This document shows, in pieces, positions 35,601-46,436 of a stretch of 64,000 nt of DNA. The notes beneath the pieces are model-generated. The model had not been told where the DNA came from and searched no databases. It saw only the letters and a list, made by a program, of their open reading frames with translations. This DNA comes from Mercenaria mercenaria (Eukaryota > Mollusca > Bivalvia > Venerida > Veneridae), in the NCBI RefSeq assembly GCF_021730395.1, contig NW_026463372.1:1-64000 (forward strand), in the 5' to 3' direction. Position numbers and translations under genes: made by a program. Position 1 is the stretch's first letter; each line of letters opens with the position of its first letter.

Positions 35601-38600
35601 GAGTAGCAAAGGTAATTACCAGTTCATGCACCACTGTGCTTTGTAACATATGAGTAGCAAAGGTAATTACCAGTGCATGCACCACTGTGCTTTGTAACGT
35701 ATGAGTAGCAAAGGTAATTACCAGTGCATGCACCACTGTGCTTTGTAACATATGAGTAGCAAAGGTAATTACCAGTTCATGCACCACTGTGCTTTGTAAC
35801 ATATGAGTAGCAAAGGTAATTACCAGTTCATGCACCGCTGTGCTTTGTAACATATGAGTAGCAAAGGTAATTACCAGTTCATGTACCGCTGTACTTTGTA
35901 ACATATGAGTAGCAAAGGTAATTACCAATTCATGTACCATTTTACTTTGTAAAATACATGTAGCAAAGGTGATTACCAGTTCATGTACCATTTTACTTTG
36001 TAAAATACATGTAGCAAAGGTAATTACCAGTTCATGTACCACTTTACTTTGTAAAATACATGTAGCAAAGGTAATTACCAATTCATGTACCATTTTACTT
36101 TGTAAAATACATGTAGCAAAGGTGATTACCAGTTCATGTGCCATTTTACTTTGTAAAATACATGTAGCAAAGGTGATTACCAGTTCATGTACCATTTTAC
36201 TTTGTAAAATACATGTAGCAAAGGTAATTACCAATTCATTTTACTTTGTAAAATACATGTAGCAAAGGTGATTACCAGTTCATGTGCCATTTTACTTTGT
36301 AAAATACATGTAGCAAAGGTAATTACCAATTCATTTTACTTTGTAAAATACATGTAGCAAAGGTGATTACCAGTTCATATGCCATTTTACTTTGTAAAAT
36401 ACATGTAACAAAGGTGATTACCAGTTCATGTACCATTTTACTTTGTAAAATACATGTAGCAAAGGTGATTACCAGTTCATGTACCATTTTACTTTGTAAA
36501 ATACATGTAGCAAAGGTAATTACCAATTCATTTTACTTTGTAAAATACATGTAGCAAAGGTGATTACCAGTTCATGTGCAGTTGTATTTTGTAAAATGCA
36601 GCCCTTAATAGTCTTAATGTATTTTTGATTTCAGCTGAGAAGTTAAGATCTGTCAAACCACACACACTGGGCTCCTCTGATGGTAACAAACCTCCCCAGG
36701 GTGGAGCATCTTCTAATCCATTAGATGCTTTAGATTGTGAGTGTTGCACTGTTATTGTGTGTTATGGCCCTCATTTCATGTTGTTTTTTTTTAATAATAA
36801 TAATAATGCCAGCAAATGTCAGTTAGGTTATTTAATTTAATTTTTTAATTTGGGCAACAAAAATGACATATTTTTTGCTGTTCTAAGAATTAATTTGATC
36901 AATTATACAAATTACAATACCAGTGAATTTCCTTCAGCAGGTTTTAATGCAGTTCCACTTTGACTTTTATAGAAAAAAACTCCTTTTCGCTTTCAAAATG
37001 CTTCTAGAGCTCCCTTTCTGAAAGGGCCCCAACTCCATTTCCCAGAATGGAAGGAAGGGACCTATGTGTAGTATTGTAAATAGAGGATATTACATGAGTG
37101 TCTTTTCATATTCAATTTATTGTACCCCCCGACAACAAAGTTGTAAAGGGGGGTTTACTGGTTTCAGGTTGTCTGTCTGTCTGTCCGTCTGGCCGTCTGT
37201 CCGTCTGTCTGTAGACGCAATCTTGTGCGCACCATCTCTCCTTATCCCCTTGACAGAATTTAATGAAACTTCACACAAGTGATCAGTAACAACAGTAGTT
37301 GTGCATGGGGCATGTAAGGTTCTTTCAGAAAAAAAATTTGCAGAGTTATGGGACTTTGTTTTTTTGTTACTATACTATATACATAGACACAATCTTGTGC
37401 GCACCATCTCTCCTCATCCCCTTGACACAATTTAATGAAACTTCACACAAGTGATCAGTACCAACAGTAGTTGTGCATGGGGCATGTTAGGTTCTTTTAG
37501 AAAAAAAATTTGCAGAGTTATGGGACTTTGTTTTTTTGTTACTATACTATATACATAGACACAATCTTGTGCGCACCATCTCTCCTCATCCCCTTGACAC
37601 AATTTAATGAAACTTCACACAAGTGATCAGTACCAACAGTAGTTGTGCATGGGGCATGTTAGGTTCTTTTAAAAAAAAAATTTGCAGAGTTATGGGACTT
37701 TGTTTTTTTGTTACTATACTATATACATAGACACAATCTTGTGCGCACCATCTCTCCTCATCCCCTTGACACAATTTAATGAAACTTCACACAAGTGATC
37801 AGTAACAACAGTAGTTGTGCATGGGGCATGTTAGGTTCTTTCAGCGACAAAAATTGCAGAGTTATGGGACTTTGTTTCTTGTTAACATACTATGTACATA
37901 CAGTCTGCATATGCAATCTTGTGCGTGCCTAATCTACCAAACCCTTACACACAATTTAATGAAACTTCACACAAGTGATCAGTACCAACCCTAGTTGTGC
38001 ATGGTGCATGTTACATTCTTTTAGATAAATATTCTGCATAGTTATGGGACTTTGTTTTTTGTTACTATACTGTATACATACAGTCTATATACATACAGTC
38101 CACATAATTATGCAATCTTGTGTGCGTCAAATTGCAATGTACTGTGTCAGTGCATGCGGGGGGGTACATTCATCACCTTTAGTGATAGCTCTAGTTAAAC
38201 AAGTTGAATAAAATCCAGTACTGGACCCGGCGTCGGCGTCCTTCCGCGTCCGCACTTTGGTTAAAGTTTTGATGCACTTTCTCTTTATCTTTGTTATTAC
38301 TTGATGGATTTGCTTGAAACTTAAAATAGGTGTTCCTCATCATCACCCACATCATATGGCACAAGGGTTATAACTCTTGCACCAATATTTCTTGAATTAT
38401 CCCCCCTTTTTACTTAGAATTTCAGGTTGAAGTTTTGGTGCACTTTCACTTTATCTCAGTAAGTACGAAATGGATTTGATTCAAACTTAAAATATTATTC
38501 CACATCATCACTCACATCATATGACACAAGTTCCATAACTCTGGCACCAGTTTTTTTTATGAATTATGCCCCTTCTTTACTTAGAATTGTATGTTAATTT

Positions 38601-41600
38601 TGATGCATTTTCACTATATCTCTGTTATTTCAGAAGGGATTTGATTCAAACTTAAAATAATTGTTCATCATCATCACATCATTTGACACATGGGCCATAA
38701 TTGTGACACTTGTATTTTATGAGTTATCCCCCTTTTTACTTAAAATTCTAGGTTAAAGTTTTTATGCACTTTCACTCTATCTGTTATTACCAAACAGATT
38801 TGATTCAAACTTTAAACAGTTGTACCACATCATCATCCACATCATATGACACAAGGACGATAACTCTTACACCAATATTTTTTTTGATTATCCTCCTTTT
38901 TGCTTAAAATTTCAGGTTAAATTTTGATGCACTTTCAGTTTATCTCTGTTATTACCAAATTGATTTGATTCAAACTTAGAATAATTGTACTACATCATTA
39001 CCCACATCATATGATACAAGGGTCGTAACTATTGCACCAATATTTCATGAGTTATGCCCCCTTTTTACTTAGAATTTCAAGTTAATTGTGGTGCACTTTC
39101 ACTATATCTTTGTCATTACTTAATGAATTTAATTAAACCTAAATTAGTTTTTCCAGATCATCATCCTCATCATATGGCATAAGGTCAGTCACTCTGGCAC
39201 AAGTATTTTATGAGTTATATCCCCTTTTTACTTAGAATTTCAGTTTAATTTTGATGCCTTTTATATCTTTGTTGTTACTAAATGGATTTAATCAAACTTA
39301 AAATGGTTGTTCCACTTACATCATCACTCACATCGTACAATACAAGTTTGATAATGCTGGCCCCAGTATGTTCTGAGTTATGCCTTCTTTTTACTAATAG
39401 AATTTCTGGTTCAAGTTGTAATGCACTTTTGTTGTATCTCCAGTATTACTAAATAGATTTGATTCACACTTAAAATAGTTGTTCCGAATTATTAGCCACA
39501 TGATATGACACATGGTGCATTACTTTTGCAGAAGTTTCCCTTGAATTATGTTCCTTTTATACTGATTTATTGATTTGAGACTTGAGCTATTGTCCAATAT
39601 GTTCATCCACATTTGAGTCATTAAACACTGCAGTGACAGCTTCAGCTTTCTCAGATGTACCCAATTTCACTATCCAGCATTGAAATAGTGGAGTGCGCTG
39701 TCTCCTCTGACAGCTCTTGTTAATGGCTTTATTACACTCCCGCGACGTCAAACATGTGATAAAAGTTTTTAATGCTGATTTAAGAGAAATTCAGAGTTAT
39801 CTGAGAAAAACATTTGACTGAAACAACCATTTTCAGGAGTATTTAACAGTTATGAGACCTTTAAGGAAAAAGATTACTTTAGGAGTTCATTTTTTTTAGC
39901 TCACCTGTCACATAGTGACAAGGTGAGCTTTTGTTATCACCCTTCGTCCGTCGTCTGTGTGTGCGTGCGTGCGTCAACAATTTCTTGTCTGCGCGATAGT
40001 GGTTTCATTTATGATTTTATTTTAACCAAACTTGCACAAAACCTGTATCACCATAAGATCTCGGTTCCTTTCTTGAACTAGCCAGATCCAATTATAGGTT
40101 CCAGAGTTATGGCCCCTGAAAGGGCCAAAATTAGCTATTTTGACCTTGTCTGCACAATAGCAGCTTTATTTATGATTTGATTTTAACCAAACTTGCACAC
40201 AACTTGTATCACCATAAGATCTTGGTTCCTTTCTTGAACTGGCCAGATTCCTTTATGGGTTCCAGAGTTATGGCCCCTGAAATGGCCAGAATTAGCTATT
40301 TTGACCTTGTCTGCACTATATCAACTTCATTTATGATTTTATTTTAACCAAACTTGCACACAACTTGTATCACCATAAGATCTTGGTTCCTTTCTTGAAC
40401 CGGCCAGATTCAATTTTTGGTTCCAGAGTGATGGCCCCTGAAAGGGTCAGAATTAGCTATTTTGACCTTGTCTGCACAATAGCAGCTTCATTTATGATTT
40501 GCATTTAATCATACTTGCACAAAACTTGTGTCACCATAAGATCTCGATTCTTTTTTTGAACTGGCCAGATCCCATAATGGGTTCCAGAGTTATGGCCCCT
40601 GAAAGGGCCAAAATTAGCTATTTTGACCTTGTCTGCACAATAGCAGCTTCATTCACGATTTGATTTTAACCAAACTTGCACACAACTTGTATCACCACAA
40701 GACCTTGGTGCCTTTCTTGAACTGGCCAGATTCCATCATGGGTTCCAGAGTTATGGCCCCTTAATAGTCCAAAATTTGCTATTTTGGCTGTTGCAGCCAT
40801 ATAGAGACTTCATTTAATATGGTTTGATTTGATACAAACTTCCAAAATATCTTCAACAACAATAAATCTTGGATTCCGTGACGAATCTGTCAGATCCAAT
40901 CATAGGTTCCAGAGTTATTTTATATCTGATTACCTCCCCTGATTGTAATCAAAATGGATTTATATCAGTAAGTACTTATAGGACTTATTTGAAATTTCAT
41001 TATTGTCATTAGTTTGACTGAGACAATCAGGGTAGATAACTATGGACTGATTTTATGTCAAATTACCTCCCTTTATTTCAAATTAAAATGGGTATATCTC
41101 CGTAACTAATGAAGATACTGATCTGAAAATTCATTTATGTCAACAGATGGACTTAGACAATCAGTGAAGATACATTTTGACTGAATTTATGACAAAATAC
41201 CTCCCTTTGTTTTTTATCTAAATGAATACACCTTAGCAGCTTCTAACGAGATTGGTTTGAAACGATCATGTCATTTTGAGCAATGGTACTCAGGTGAGCA
41301 ATACAGGGCCATCATGGCCCTCTTGTTTCTTATTTACATGCTTTTCTTCTTCAAGAGTTGTGATTTTAATTGAGATTGTTTATGAAGCTCTTTAGAACTA
41401 ATTTAAGTTGCCTTTTTCAGATTTTGTTTTGCTTTCTACTACCAATGTATTTGCTGGCAATGACATAAAATTAGAAAAAAATGCACTGATAAAAAGAAAA
41501 TTTGGAAAAAAGATCATTGATATTACTGTTACCAGTGTTTAATTTTGCACAGCAGCCTTGACCTTTTCAATTAAAATTCCTTTGTTGTAGGTTAGACTTT

Positions 41601-44600
41601 CAGACTTTGTATATCAGTAATTTTATAACTGTTAAAAAACAAATTTTTTTATGCAAGTATGTCTGTTAGTTATGTTATATCTTCTTTATAAAAAGACTTT
41701 CCTTTTAATTGAACAGTAATTGTAGACACAACAGTACTTTAAAAAAAGAAACTGGGCCTCCGTGGCCGAGTGGTTAAGGTCGCTGACTTCAAATCACTTG
41801 CCCCTCATCGATGTGGGTTCGAGCCTCACTCGGGGCGTTGAATTCTTCATGTGAGGAAGCCATCCAGCTGGCTTACTGAAGGTCGGTGGTTCTACCCAGG
41901 TGCCCGCTCGTGATAAAATAATGCACGGAGGGGCACCTGGGTCTTCCTCCACCATTAAAGCATTAAAGCTGGAAAGTCGCCATATGACCTATCATGTGTC
42001 GGTGCGACGTTAAATCCAAAAAAAAAAAAAAAAAAAAAAGAAACTGCTTATCAAATAATTTTGTTTACAGTTGAGGATCCCGATTTTAAGGCCGGAGTGA
42101 CTTCCCTTGCAATGATGTTACAGATTCCTCCATATCACGATCATCTTGAACAGCTGAAGGTATTTTTTTGTCTTTGTATGCTCCTAAATTGAGACAAAAT
42201 GTAATTAAACTCTCTGTCTGTTAGTTCATCAATTCCATGTCCTGTACACATCATGTCACAACTTCAGCAACCAGTTCAGGAATTCAGATGTATCATTATG
42301 TTTACACAAATGTTTAGCATATCAACTAAAGGTAAAGATAAGTTTTATTTACCGTCGCTTGGTGAAACAATTAACATAAGCTCTATAGAGCTTTTCTGCG
42401 ACCCTATATTAAGAACAGTTAAAACCAATTATACCTCACTCCCATCAATTTGCTGGTACCCATTTACAGCTGGGTCGACTGAGGCAATCGTGATAAAGTG
42501 CCTAGCCCAAGGACACACCGCAATGGGAGTAGCAAGGATTCGAACCAGGGGCCTTCACCTCCATAGGAAAGCGTCTTAGCCCTCTCGATCAGTGCGTCCA
42601 TATTGTGCTGCAGTAACCATTGTAATTTAAATTTACAATTTTCTGATGCACAGTAGGTAGTAGAAGTTAAGAAGGAAGCATCCTGTTTCTGTAGATAGTC
42701 AAATGTCAAAAACCAAATAAGTGACTATGCTTTTGTATTTGAACTTCAGTTTTGTATAATTACTCTTAACCTTTACCCTGCTATATTTCTAAAATGGACT
42801 GGTCCATCATTCAATTTGGGCAGAACTATTCCTCATCTGAAGGGGTGTTTACTGAAAATTTACTGACTGAATAGCGAACAGTGCAGACCATGATCAGACT
42901 GCACAGATGTGCAGGCTGATCTTGGTCTGCACTGGTCGCAAAGGCAGAAACACTTGCCGCCAGCAGTCTAAAGGTTAAGGACAGTTTAACCAAAGTCAAT
43001 ACTCTCACCTATATTAAATTCCAGGAAGCTACTAACATGTATGTCTTTATTGCAGAACTGAAATACTGTTTAAAAATGGTGCTAAAGAACAATTGGTTTG
43101 AAGATTGTGTATTTGTTATTATTTTGTTTAAAAAGATTTCTTGATTGTTTACAGGCAATATGTATTGTTGTGAAAGAGAAATTATCCAAAGAGGCATTAG
43201 ACAGAGCTGGAAAAGAACAACAACAGGTAACATTATTTTTACTTCAAATTTCCTAGTGTCAAATGAATGTTTGTGTTAGAAATGATAATGGAAGTCTCTA
43301 AAGTTGTTGTACTGAAGCAGTTAGCTTTCTGTAAAATATGTTACTTATTTAAATGTAGAAGATGTATATTCTGGAAAAAATAAGTAAAAACTAATTGTAT
43401 TGCGTTATTTCTCCATTCCATTTATGTTAGATGATCCTATGAAATATAAGCATTTTTAGCTCAACTTTTCGAAGAAAAAGTAGAGCTATTGCACTCACCC
43501 CGGCGTCAGCATCACTGTTATTCAAATATATCTGTTACTATCAAAGCTATTGACTTAAAACTTAAAATAGTTATTTACTATCAAAGTCTACACCAGGAAA
43601 ACAATCCTCATAACTCTGATTTGAACTTTGACAGAGTTATGCCTCTTTTTAACTTAGAATTTTTTGGTTAAAGTTTTTGATAAAGTCAAATATCTCTGTT
43701 ACTGTCAAAGCTTTTGACTTAAAACTTAAAATAATTATTTACTATCATAGTCTGCACCAGGTGAAACAATCCCTATAATTCTGGTTTGAATTTTGAAAGA
43801 GTTATGCCCCTTTTTAACCTAGAATTTTTTTTTGGTTAAAGTTTTATATAACATCCAAAATCTCTGTTGCTTTCAAAGCTATTGACTTGAAACTTAAAAT
43901 AATTATTTACTATCAAGGCTACACCAGAAGAAACAAACCCAATAACTCTGATTTGAATTTTGACAGAGTTATGCCCCTTTTACTGGCAAAGCTCTAATTC
44001 AGAGTCAAGCACTGAGAAAAGTCGAGCCCGCTGTCTTACGGACAGCTCTTGTTTCATATGTGATAATGAATAGTAACAAAATTTTACAGGACAGAATCTT
44101 TTATTTCGTCTCAACAATTGAAAGTATGCACTAGAACAGATTATTGGAATGGCATGCCAATAACCGGAAGTAATTATGTTTACATATGTAATAAACAGCC
44201 TGTTAAATAACTGTTTCTTGCCTGAAGCGGTTATTGGTACTCTTTCAAACTATATAAGAATTCAAACTTCGCCTGTTGTCATCAGATACAATTTTATATT
44301 TTGTCATGTCAAAACCACTTTTGTATGGCATGCCATTGCCATTTAATTTGTTCTGACAAATTTTGTGCTTTACTATACAAAGTATATGGAGAGTTGTCCT
44401 AATCACCCTGATGTTGGCTTTTGCATCCACATCTGCGTTCTTTGTTAAAGTTTAGATGCACTTAAACTATATCTTTGTTACAACACAGAGATTTGCTTCA
44501 AACTTGAATCAGTTGTTCCTGATCATCACCCACATCATTATGAGATAAGGTCCATAACTCTGGCACATTATTCTCCCCAAGGTGTATGAGCCTTCTGTGC

Positions 44601-45980
44601 TCAAGCAAGCAGAGTTTTACTGTAGTCCTTGTATATTAGTATATATTTATACAGTTTTATGAACATATAAACATATGAAAATTATGGAAATTTCAGGGGG
44701 AACCGGTGACTTTAGAGACTTTAAACCTGGGATTTGATACTGGAGGTAATAGTTTATGTCATATACTTTCTGTATATTTTATTCAGCTTCTAGAACAGTG
44801 TTCTAGAATTTTAGAGTAGTATGTGTTTTGAAATACATGTAATTGCCAGTGGCATGCAAGTTTTACTAAGAAATGCTAAAGCACTAATGGAATGGATAGG
44901 AGCTGCTTCAGCGGTCATTCAGTTTCATTGGAACTGTACTGTGATCTGAACAATTTGGAACTGCTGTCCTATAATCCAGATATTTTGGAGCTCTGGTGTA
45001 CTCCCTAGACATAAAATATATACAGAGTTTTCAGAATTCTCATTAGAATACATGTATGTGGTTCGTTTAAAACAAGAAAGGTACATGAAACTGGTTTCTG
45101 ATCTCTTGACGTTTTGTTTGGAATTTTTGTCTACCGTAACTTTCTAATATTCAGTATTATCCAGAAACGCAGATATTTTGAAAACCTTAAATTCTGACCT
45201 CTTCTCGTAAGTTCTGTACCAAACCAGTTGGAGCACCTTAAAATCTCAGATGTTTACACGCAACTTAAACTGATTGGGAATAAAATAAGTCAGAAATGTA
45301 ACACTGAAAAAAGAAAACACAACATAGTGACTTACTTTTTGTTGCCTTGTGAACTTTGTGAAATTCATTCTGATAATACCGGTATAGTACAGTTATACTA
45401 CAAGATGACAGGTGGACAATTTAGGCCCTCCTTGATTTAACATATTTCACAACTTATCTACAAACTTATTCATTCAAACTCTTTTCGTTATGGTTTTAAA
45501 AACATAGAGAAATAACTATCTTACACAGTAGAAACAAAATGTGGTCTAAACGCAACTTAATACATCAAGTACAGTGTATAATCCTACAGGTACATTCTTT
45601 CAAAAAATGTTTAGACATTAAACTAGATACTTGTACTTCTCAATTTTTTCTTGCAAATCATTTATAATCACCTTCATGGAAAAACAAAAGAATACAGTTA
45701 TTCTGTGGCGCATCTTTAAGACCTTAGTTTCCTAAGAAGCGTGACTGTAGAGTTAAAATCTGTTAATCTAAAAGTTATTTGATATTCAGAAATGTTATTA
45801 ACTATTTTTTTCATTTGTTTCACAGATTACATTATTAATGAAGCTGCTAAGATTTTACGCCTCCTGCACATCAGAGATCTACGCGAACTTCAGTCCAGTA
45901 TTAACCAGGCTATAGTTGCTGTACAAACCATTACTGCCAATCCTAAAACAGACAGTAGACTCGGAAAAGTGGGGAGATAG
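23645..45980 (+). CDS. RTRAF: RTRAF (C14orf166/CLE), eight coding exons
   Basis: Coding exons: 23645-23705, 30366-30490, 33574-33673, 36635-36736, 42071-42159, 43155-43226, 44697-44745, 45826-45980. They total 753 bp, 250 residues, all with GT-AG introns and compatible phases (1,0,1,1,0,0,1). RTRAF is an RNA-binding adaptor of the tRNA-splicing ligase complex (with RTCB, DDX1, FAM98, ashwin). It also associates with RNA polymerase II and cytoplasmic RNA granules. Visible matches to the human protein are MFQRKLLALNHH at 1-12, VWLEDQKVRHYKIEDR (30-45), MIDWLLGYAVRLEYGD (79-94), DPDFKAGV (132-139), LGFDTG (193-198), NEAAKILRLLHI (204-215) and the C-terminus DSRLGKVGR. Exon 1 is far upstream and found by homology and its splice donor. 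The central linker (96-129) is divergent, with a GNKPPQGGASS stretch. Introns hold at least fifteen repeat elements; no exon is damaged. Confidence 0.95.
23954..24377. mobile_element. 424-bp MITE with CAGGCTGATTCGG ends
   Basis: Terminal inverted repeats of about 36 bp (CAGGCTGACTCGGACCGTGG on the left, the mirrored CAGGCTGATTCGGACCATGG on the right, then CTGATTCGGCCCAAAT on both) differ at two positions. GGTCCGAATC motifs recur inside at about 24266 and 24330. No target duplication is evident. Non-coding. Confidence 0.75.
24424..24560 (-). repeat. SINE 3'-tail fragment
   Basis: GTAAAGTAAAGTAAGCTTTATTT followed by AACATAAGCTCATAAGTGCTTTT matches the tail of the fuller minus-strand SINE at 42294-42605 and the fragment at 30544-30665. 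No tRNA-derived head is visible here, so it is a 5'-truncated copy. Confidence 0.5.
25644..27258 (+). mobile_element. Family A tandem-core element, complete reference copy
   Basis: 5' hairpin AGCTCACCTGTCACATAGTG / GACAAGGTGAGCT (25644-25675), then a GTCCGTCC/GTGCGTGC microsatellite (25690-25730), then about ten units of exactly or nearly 145 bp, then the 3' part AAAAAACGACGTCATACTC. It ends with hairpin GGACCATCATGGTCC and terminal TCTTG at 27258. The element sits between T-runs (CTTCTTTT before, TTTCTTCTTTT after). Located in RTRAF intron 1. Non-coding. Confidence 0.88.
27418..28754 (+). mobile_element. Family B tandem-core element in RTRAF intron 1
   Basis: The 5' hairpin is nearly identical to that of family A (AGCTCACCTGTCACATAGTG...GGTGAGCT), followed by GTCCGTGTGTGCGTCCGTCC. 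The core is different: about five units of about 161 bp with TTGACCTTGTCTGCACAATA, AACTTGCACACAACTTGTA and GGTTCCAGAGTTATGGCCC. It ends with hairpin AGGGCCATCATAGCCCT and CTTG at 28754. A family K element is inserted at 28222-28481. Sharing of the 5' end but not the core with family A suggests module exchange. Confidence 0.82.
28222..28481 (+). mobile_element. Family K short element nested in family B
   Basis: A 260-bp insertion beginning ATATGCCCGCAGGGATGTAT and ending GCATTGCAGTGCTCTTG, set in a T-run of the family B copy (CCTTTTT before, TTTTTATT after). The interior holds GTCAAGGTCACACTTAAGGG and GTCAAAGGTCATATGAC. The terminal hairpin plus CTCTTG fits the shared plan. Confidence 0.6.
29455..30017. 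repeat. Family L copy in RTRAF intron 1, split by a MITE
   Basis: CAGAACTGATTCTGAGATAT and GTGATAGGGCAGAATCC (29471-29511) continue, after an insertion, at 29951 with GGAGAGATATTGACCTG, CACAATATCGCGACTCG and AATTAGTTGGACTA, matching the reverse strand of 19880-20015. Confidence 0.6.
29531..29937. mobile_element. MITE nested in family L
   Basis: About 407 bp bounded by AAAGACCTTTTCTGTGGTGAA (29534-29554) and its near-perfect inverted counterpart TTCACCACAGAAAAGGTC at about 29915-29932. It splits the family L copy. AT-rich and non-coding; superfamily unknown. Confidence 0.6.
30544..30665 (-). repeat. SINE 3'-tail fragment in RTRAF intron 2
   Basis: GATAAGATTTATTTAAAGCTG and AACATAAGTTCATTTGAGCTTTTG resemble the tail of the SINE at 42294-42605. 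It is a truncated copy. Confidence 0.45.
31526..33060. repeat. Palindrome-rich CCTG/CAGG repeat region in RTRAF intron 2
   Basis: Dense CCTGGGAT / ATCCCAGG, TCAGGAAATCCCAGG and TCCTGTTCTCAGGA blocks occupy 31540-32100 and 32810-33055, separated by about 700 bp without them. The first part contains tandem units of 56 bp (CAGGAATTCCTG at about 31875, 31931, 31987, 32040), the second three units of about 42 bp (TCCTGTCTTTTTCCTGTGAA). The outer ends (CCTGTGCGAAAAAGGAACAG and its partial inverse CTGTTCTC...TGCACGGG) suggest a transposable element with long complex inverted termini. A frame of about 105 codons here is a by-product of the repeat. Confidence 0.6.
33781..35149 (+). mobile_element. Family I tandem-core element in RTRAF intron 3
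   Basis: 5' hairpin TATACCCCCACAAAACGAAG / TTTGGGGGTGTATA. About eight units of 145 bp carry GGATGATAACTTGAGAACGC, GGTACACAGGTGTAACATCA and GTAGGTCAAAGGTCAAGGTC. It ends GTCACTCTTGTGAC hairpin plus AACTGTAG at 35149. Unit starts at 34021, 34166, 34311 and 34456 are exactly 145 bp apart. Each unit includes AGGTCAAAGGTCA. Non-coding. Confidence 0.82.
35368..36590. repeat. 51-bp minisatellite in RTRAF intron 3
   Basis: More than twenty units of about 51 bp in two subfamilies: GCACCACTGTGCTTTGTAAC with ATATGAGTAGCAAAGG (35368-35890) and GTACCATTTTACTTTGTAAA with ATACATGTAGCAAAGG (about 35930-36590). Three shortened units (CAATTCATTTTACTTTG) lie at about 36232, 36327 and 36527. Because 51 is a multiple of three and no stop occurs in some frames, long open frames appear on both strands (up to 288 codons on the minus strand); these are not genes. 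The array ends about 45 bp before exon 4. Confidence 0.9.
37122..38194 (+). mobile_element. Family J tandem-core element in RTRAF intron 4
   Basis: 5' hairpin TGTACCCCCCGACAACAAAG / TTGTAAAGGGGGG, a GTCTGTCTGTCCGTCTGGCC microsatellite, then five units of 172 bp (GACACAATCTTGTGCGCACC at 37386, 37558, 37730) that are nearly identical in the first four. The end is hairpin ATCACCTTTAGTGAT followed by AGCTCTAG at 38194, next to TT. The high identity of units suggests recent array expansion. Confidence 0.82.
38203..39719 (+). mobile_element. Family D tandem-core element in RTRAF intron 4
   Basis: It opens with GACCCGGCGTCGGCGTCCTT, then about eight diverged units of about 165 bp (GGTTAAAGTTTTGATGCACT, CATCACCCACATCATATG, TATGCCCCCTTTTTACTTAG). 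It ends in hairpin GCTGTCTCCTCTGACAGC plus TCTTG. The 5' hairpin is degenerate. It follows family J with only a few bases between. Confidence 0.75.
39898..41325 (+). mobile_element. Family B tandem-core element in RTRAF intron 4
   Basis: A complete copy: 5' hairpin AGCTCACCTGTCACATAGTG directly after a T-run, a GTCCGTCGTCTGTGTGTGCG microsatellite, and about five 161-bp units (AACTTGCACA at 40030, 40190, 40351, 40512, 40673). A single-copy 3' part at 40920-41270 contains ATTACCTCCC repeats, and it ends with hairpin AGGGCCATCATGGCCCT plus CTTG at 41325. The single-copy 3' part matches the segment at 6110-6310 on the opposite strand. Confidence 0.85.
41755..42032 (+). mobile_element. tRNA-derived SINE (V-SINE/RUDI-like) just upstream of RTRAF exon 5
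   Basis: The head resembles a leucine-type tRNA: box A TGGCCGAGTGGTTAAGG and box B GGGTTCGAGCCTC. The body continues TTCATGTGAGGAAGCC and GGTGGTTCTACCCAGGTGCC, then GACGTTAAATCC and a poly-A tail. A 14-bp direct repeat (AAAAAAAGAAACTG, 41741-41754 and 42033-42046) marks the insertion. It is not a tRNA gene: no 3' half folds as an acceptor and a long non-tRNA body follows. The right repeat ends 24 bp before exon 5. Confidence 0.85.
42294..42605 (-). mobile_element. tRNA-derived SINE, minus strand, in RTRAF intron 5
   Basis: On the minus strand a tRNA-like head (GATCGAGAGGGCTAAGACGC; box B GGTTCGAATCC) precedes a conserved central region (TGTGTCCTTGGGCTAGGCAC, CCCAGCTGTAAATGGGTACC) and a tail AGCTCTATAGAGCTTATG...AAATAAAACTTATCTTTACC. 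The central region is of a type widespread in invertebrate SINEs. Tail fragments of the same family are at 24424 and 30544. Confidence 0.75.
43458..44051 (+). mobile_element. Family E/D-type tandem-core element in RTRAF intron 6
   Basis: 5' hairpin AGCTCAACTTTTCGAAGAAA / AAGTAGAGCT directly after a T-run, a short CCCCGGCGTCAGC stretch, three units of about 180 bp (TTGACTTAAAACTTAAAATA, GAGTTATGCC), and a terminal hairpin GCTGTCTTACGGACAGC plus TCTTG at 44051, followed by TTT. Confidence 0.75.
44400..44580 (+). repeat. Family D fragment in RTRAF intron 6
   Basis: CTTTGTTAAAGTTTAGATGC, ATCTTTGTTACAACACAGAG, GATCATCACCCACATCATTA and GTCCATAACTCTGGCAC match one unit of the family D array. Both ends are missing. 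Confidence 0.5.
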
Positions 45981-46191
45981 TGAAACGACAGCGATCATTC
46001 TATTGAACCTACCTGCCTGGATTATGCATCTGCTTTTTCCGAAATCTGACGACAGAAAGAAATTGCTTCATTTGTCAATTAGTTTTTGTCTGGATTACTT
46101 CTAGGTTCCAGACCTTTGTTGAGGTAGTTCTGCACATTTGGATCAAGATTAAAACACTGATTTTTCAACACTTAAGAATATAGATTCAGCA

Positions 46192-46197
46192 AATAAA
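46192..46197 (+). terminator. Candidate RTRAF polyadenylation signal
   Basis: AATAAA 212 bp after the RTRAF stop codon is the first canonical hexamer downstream. It would give a short 3' UTR. A further AATAAA at about 47851 is an alternative. Confidence 0.45.
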
Positions 46198-46436
46198 AAT
46201 GATTTGAGCATGTACTCGATTTTTTTGATAGACTGTTTGGAAAGATTTTGACTTTACTCAAGTTTTCATAATGGGAGTCAGTTGGAAAATCTCAATTTTG
46301 ATGACATTTTTGCAATAAGATATTATGTTATAATTAAGATTTTAATGAAACTTTTCACAATTATAAATCAACATGCTGTATGTTATATGGTCAGATACAA
46401 TGTATATATCCTTGTGCTTATTTTGAGATATCATTA

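Noticed and set aside
35368-36234. 288-codon open frame on the minus strand, 17-residue repeat
   Set aside because: It is the translation of the 51-bp minisatellite; similar frames are open on the plus strand, and it lies within an RTRAF intron.
41757-41840. Possible leucine tRNA gene
   Set aside because: Box A and box B are present, but the sequence runs into a SINE body with poly-A tail and target duplication, so it is a SINE head.
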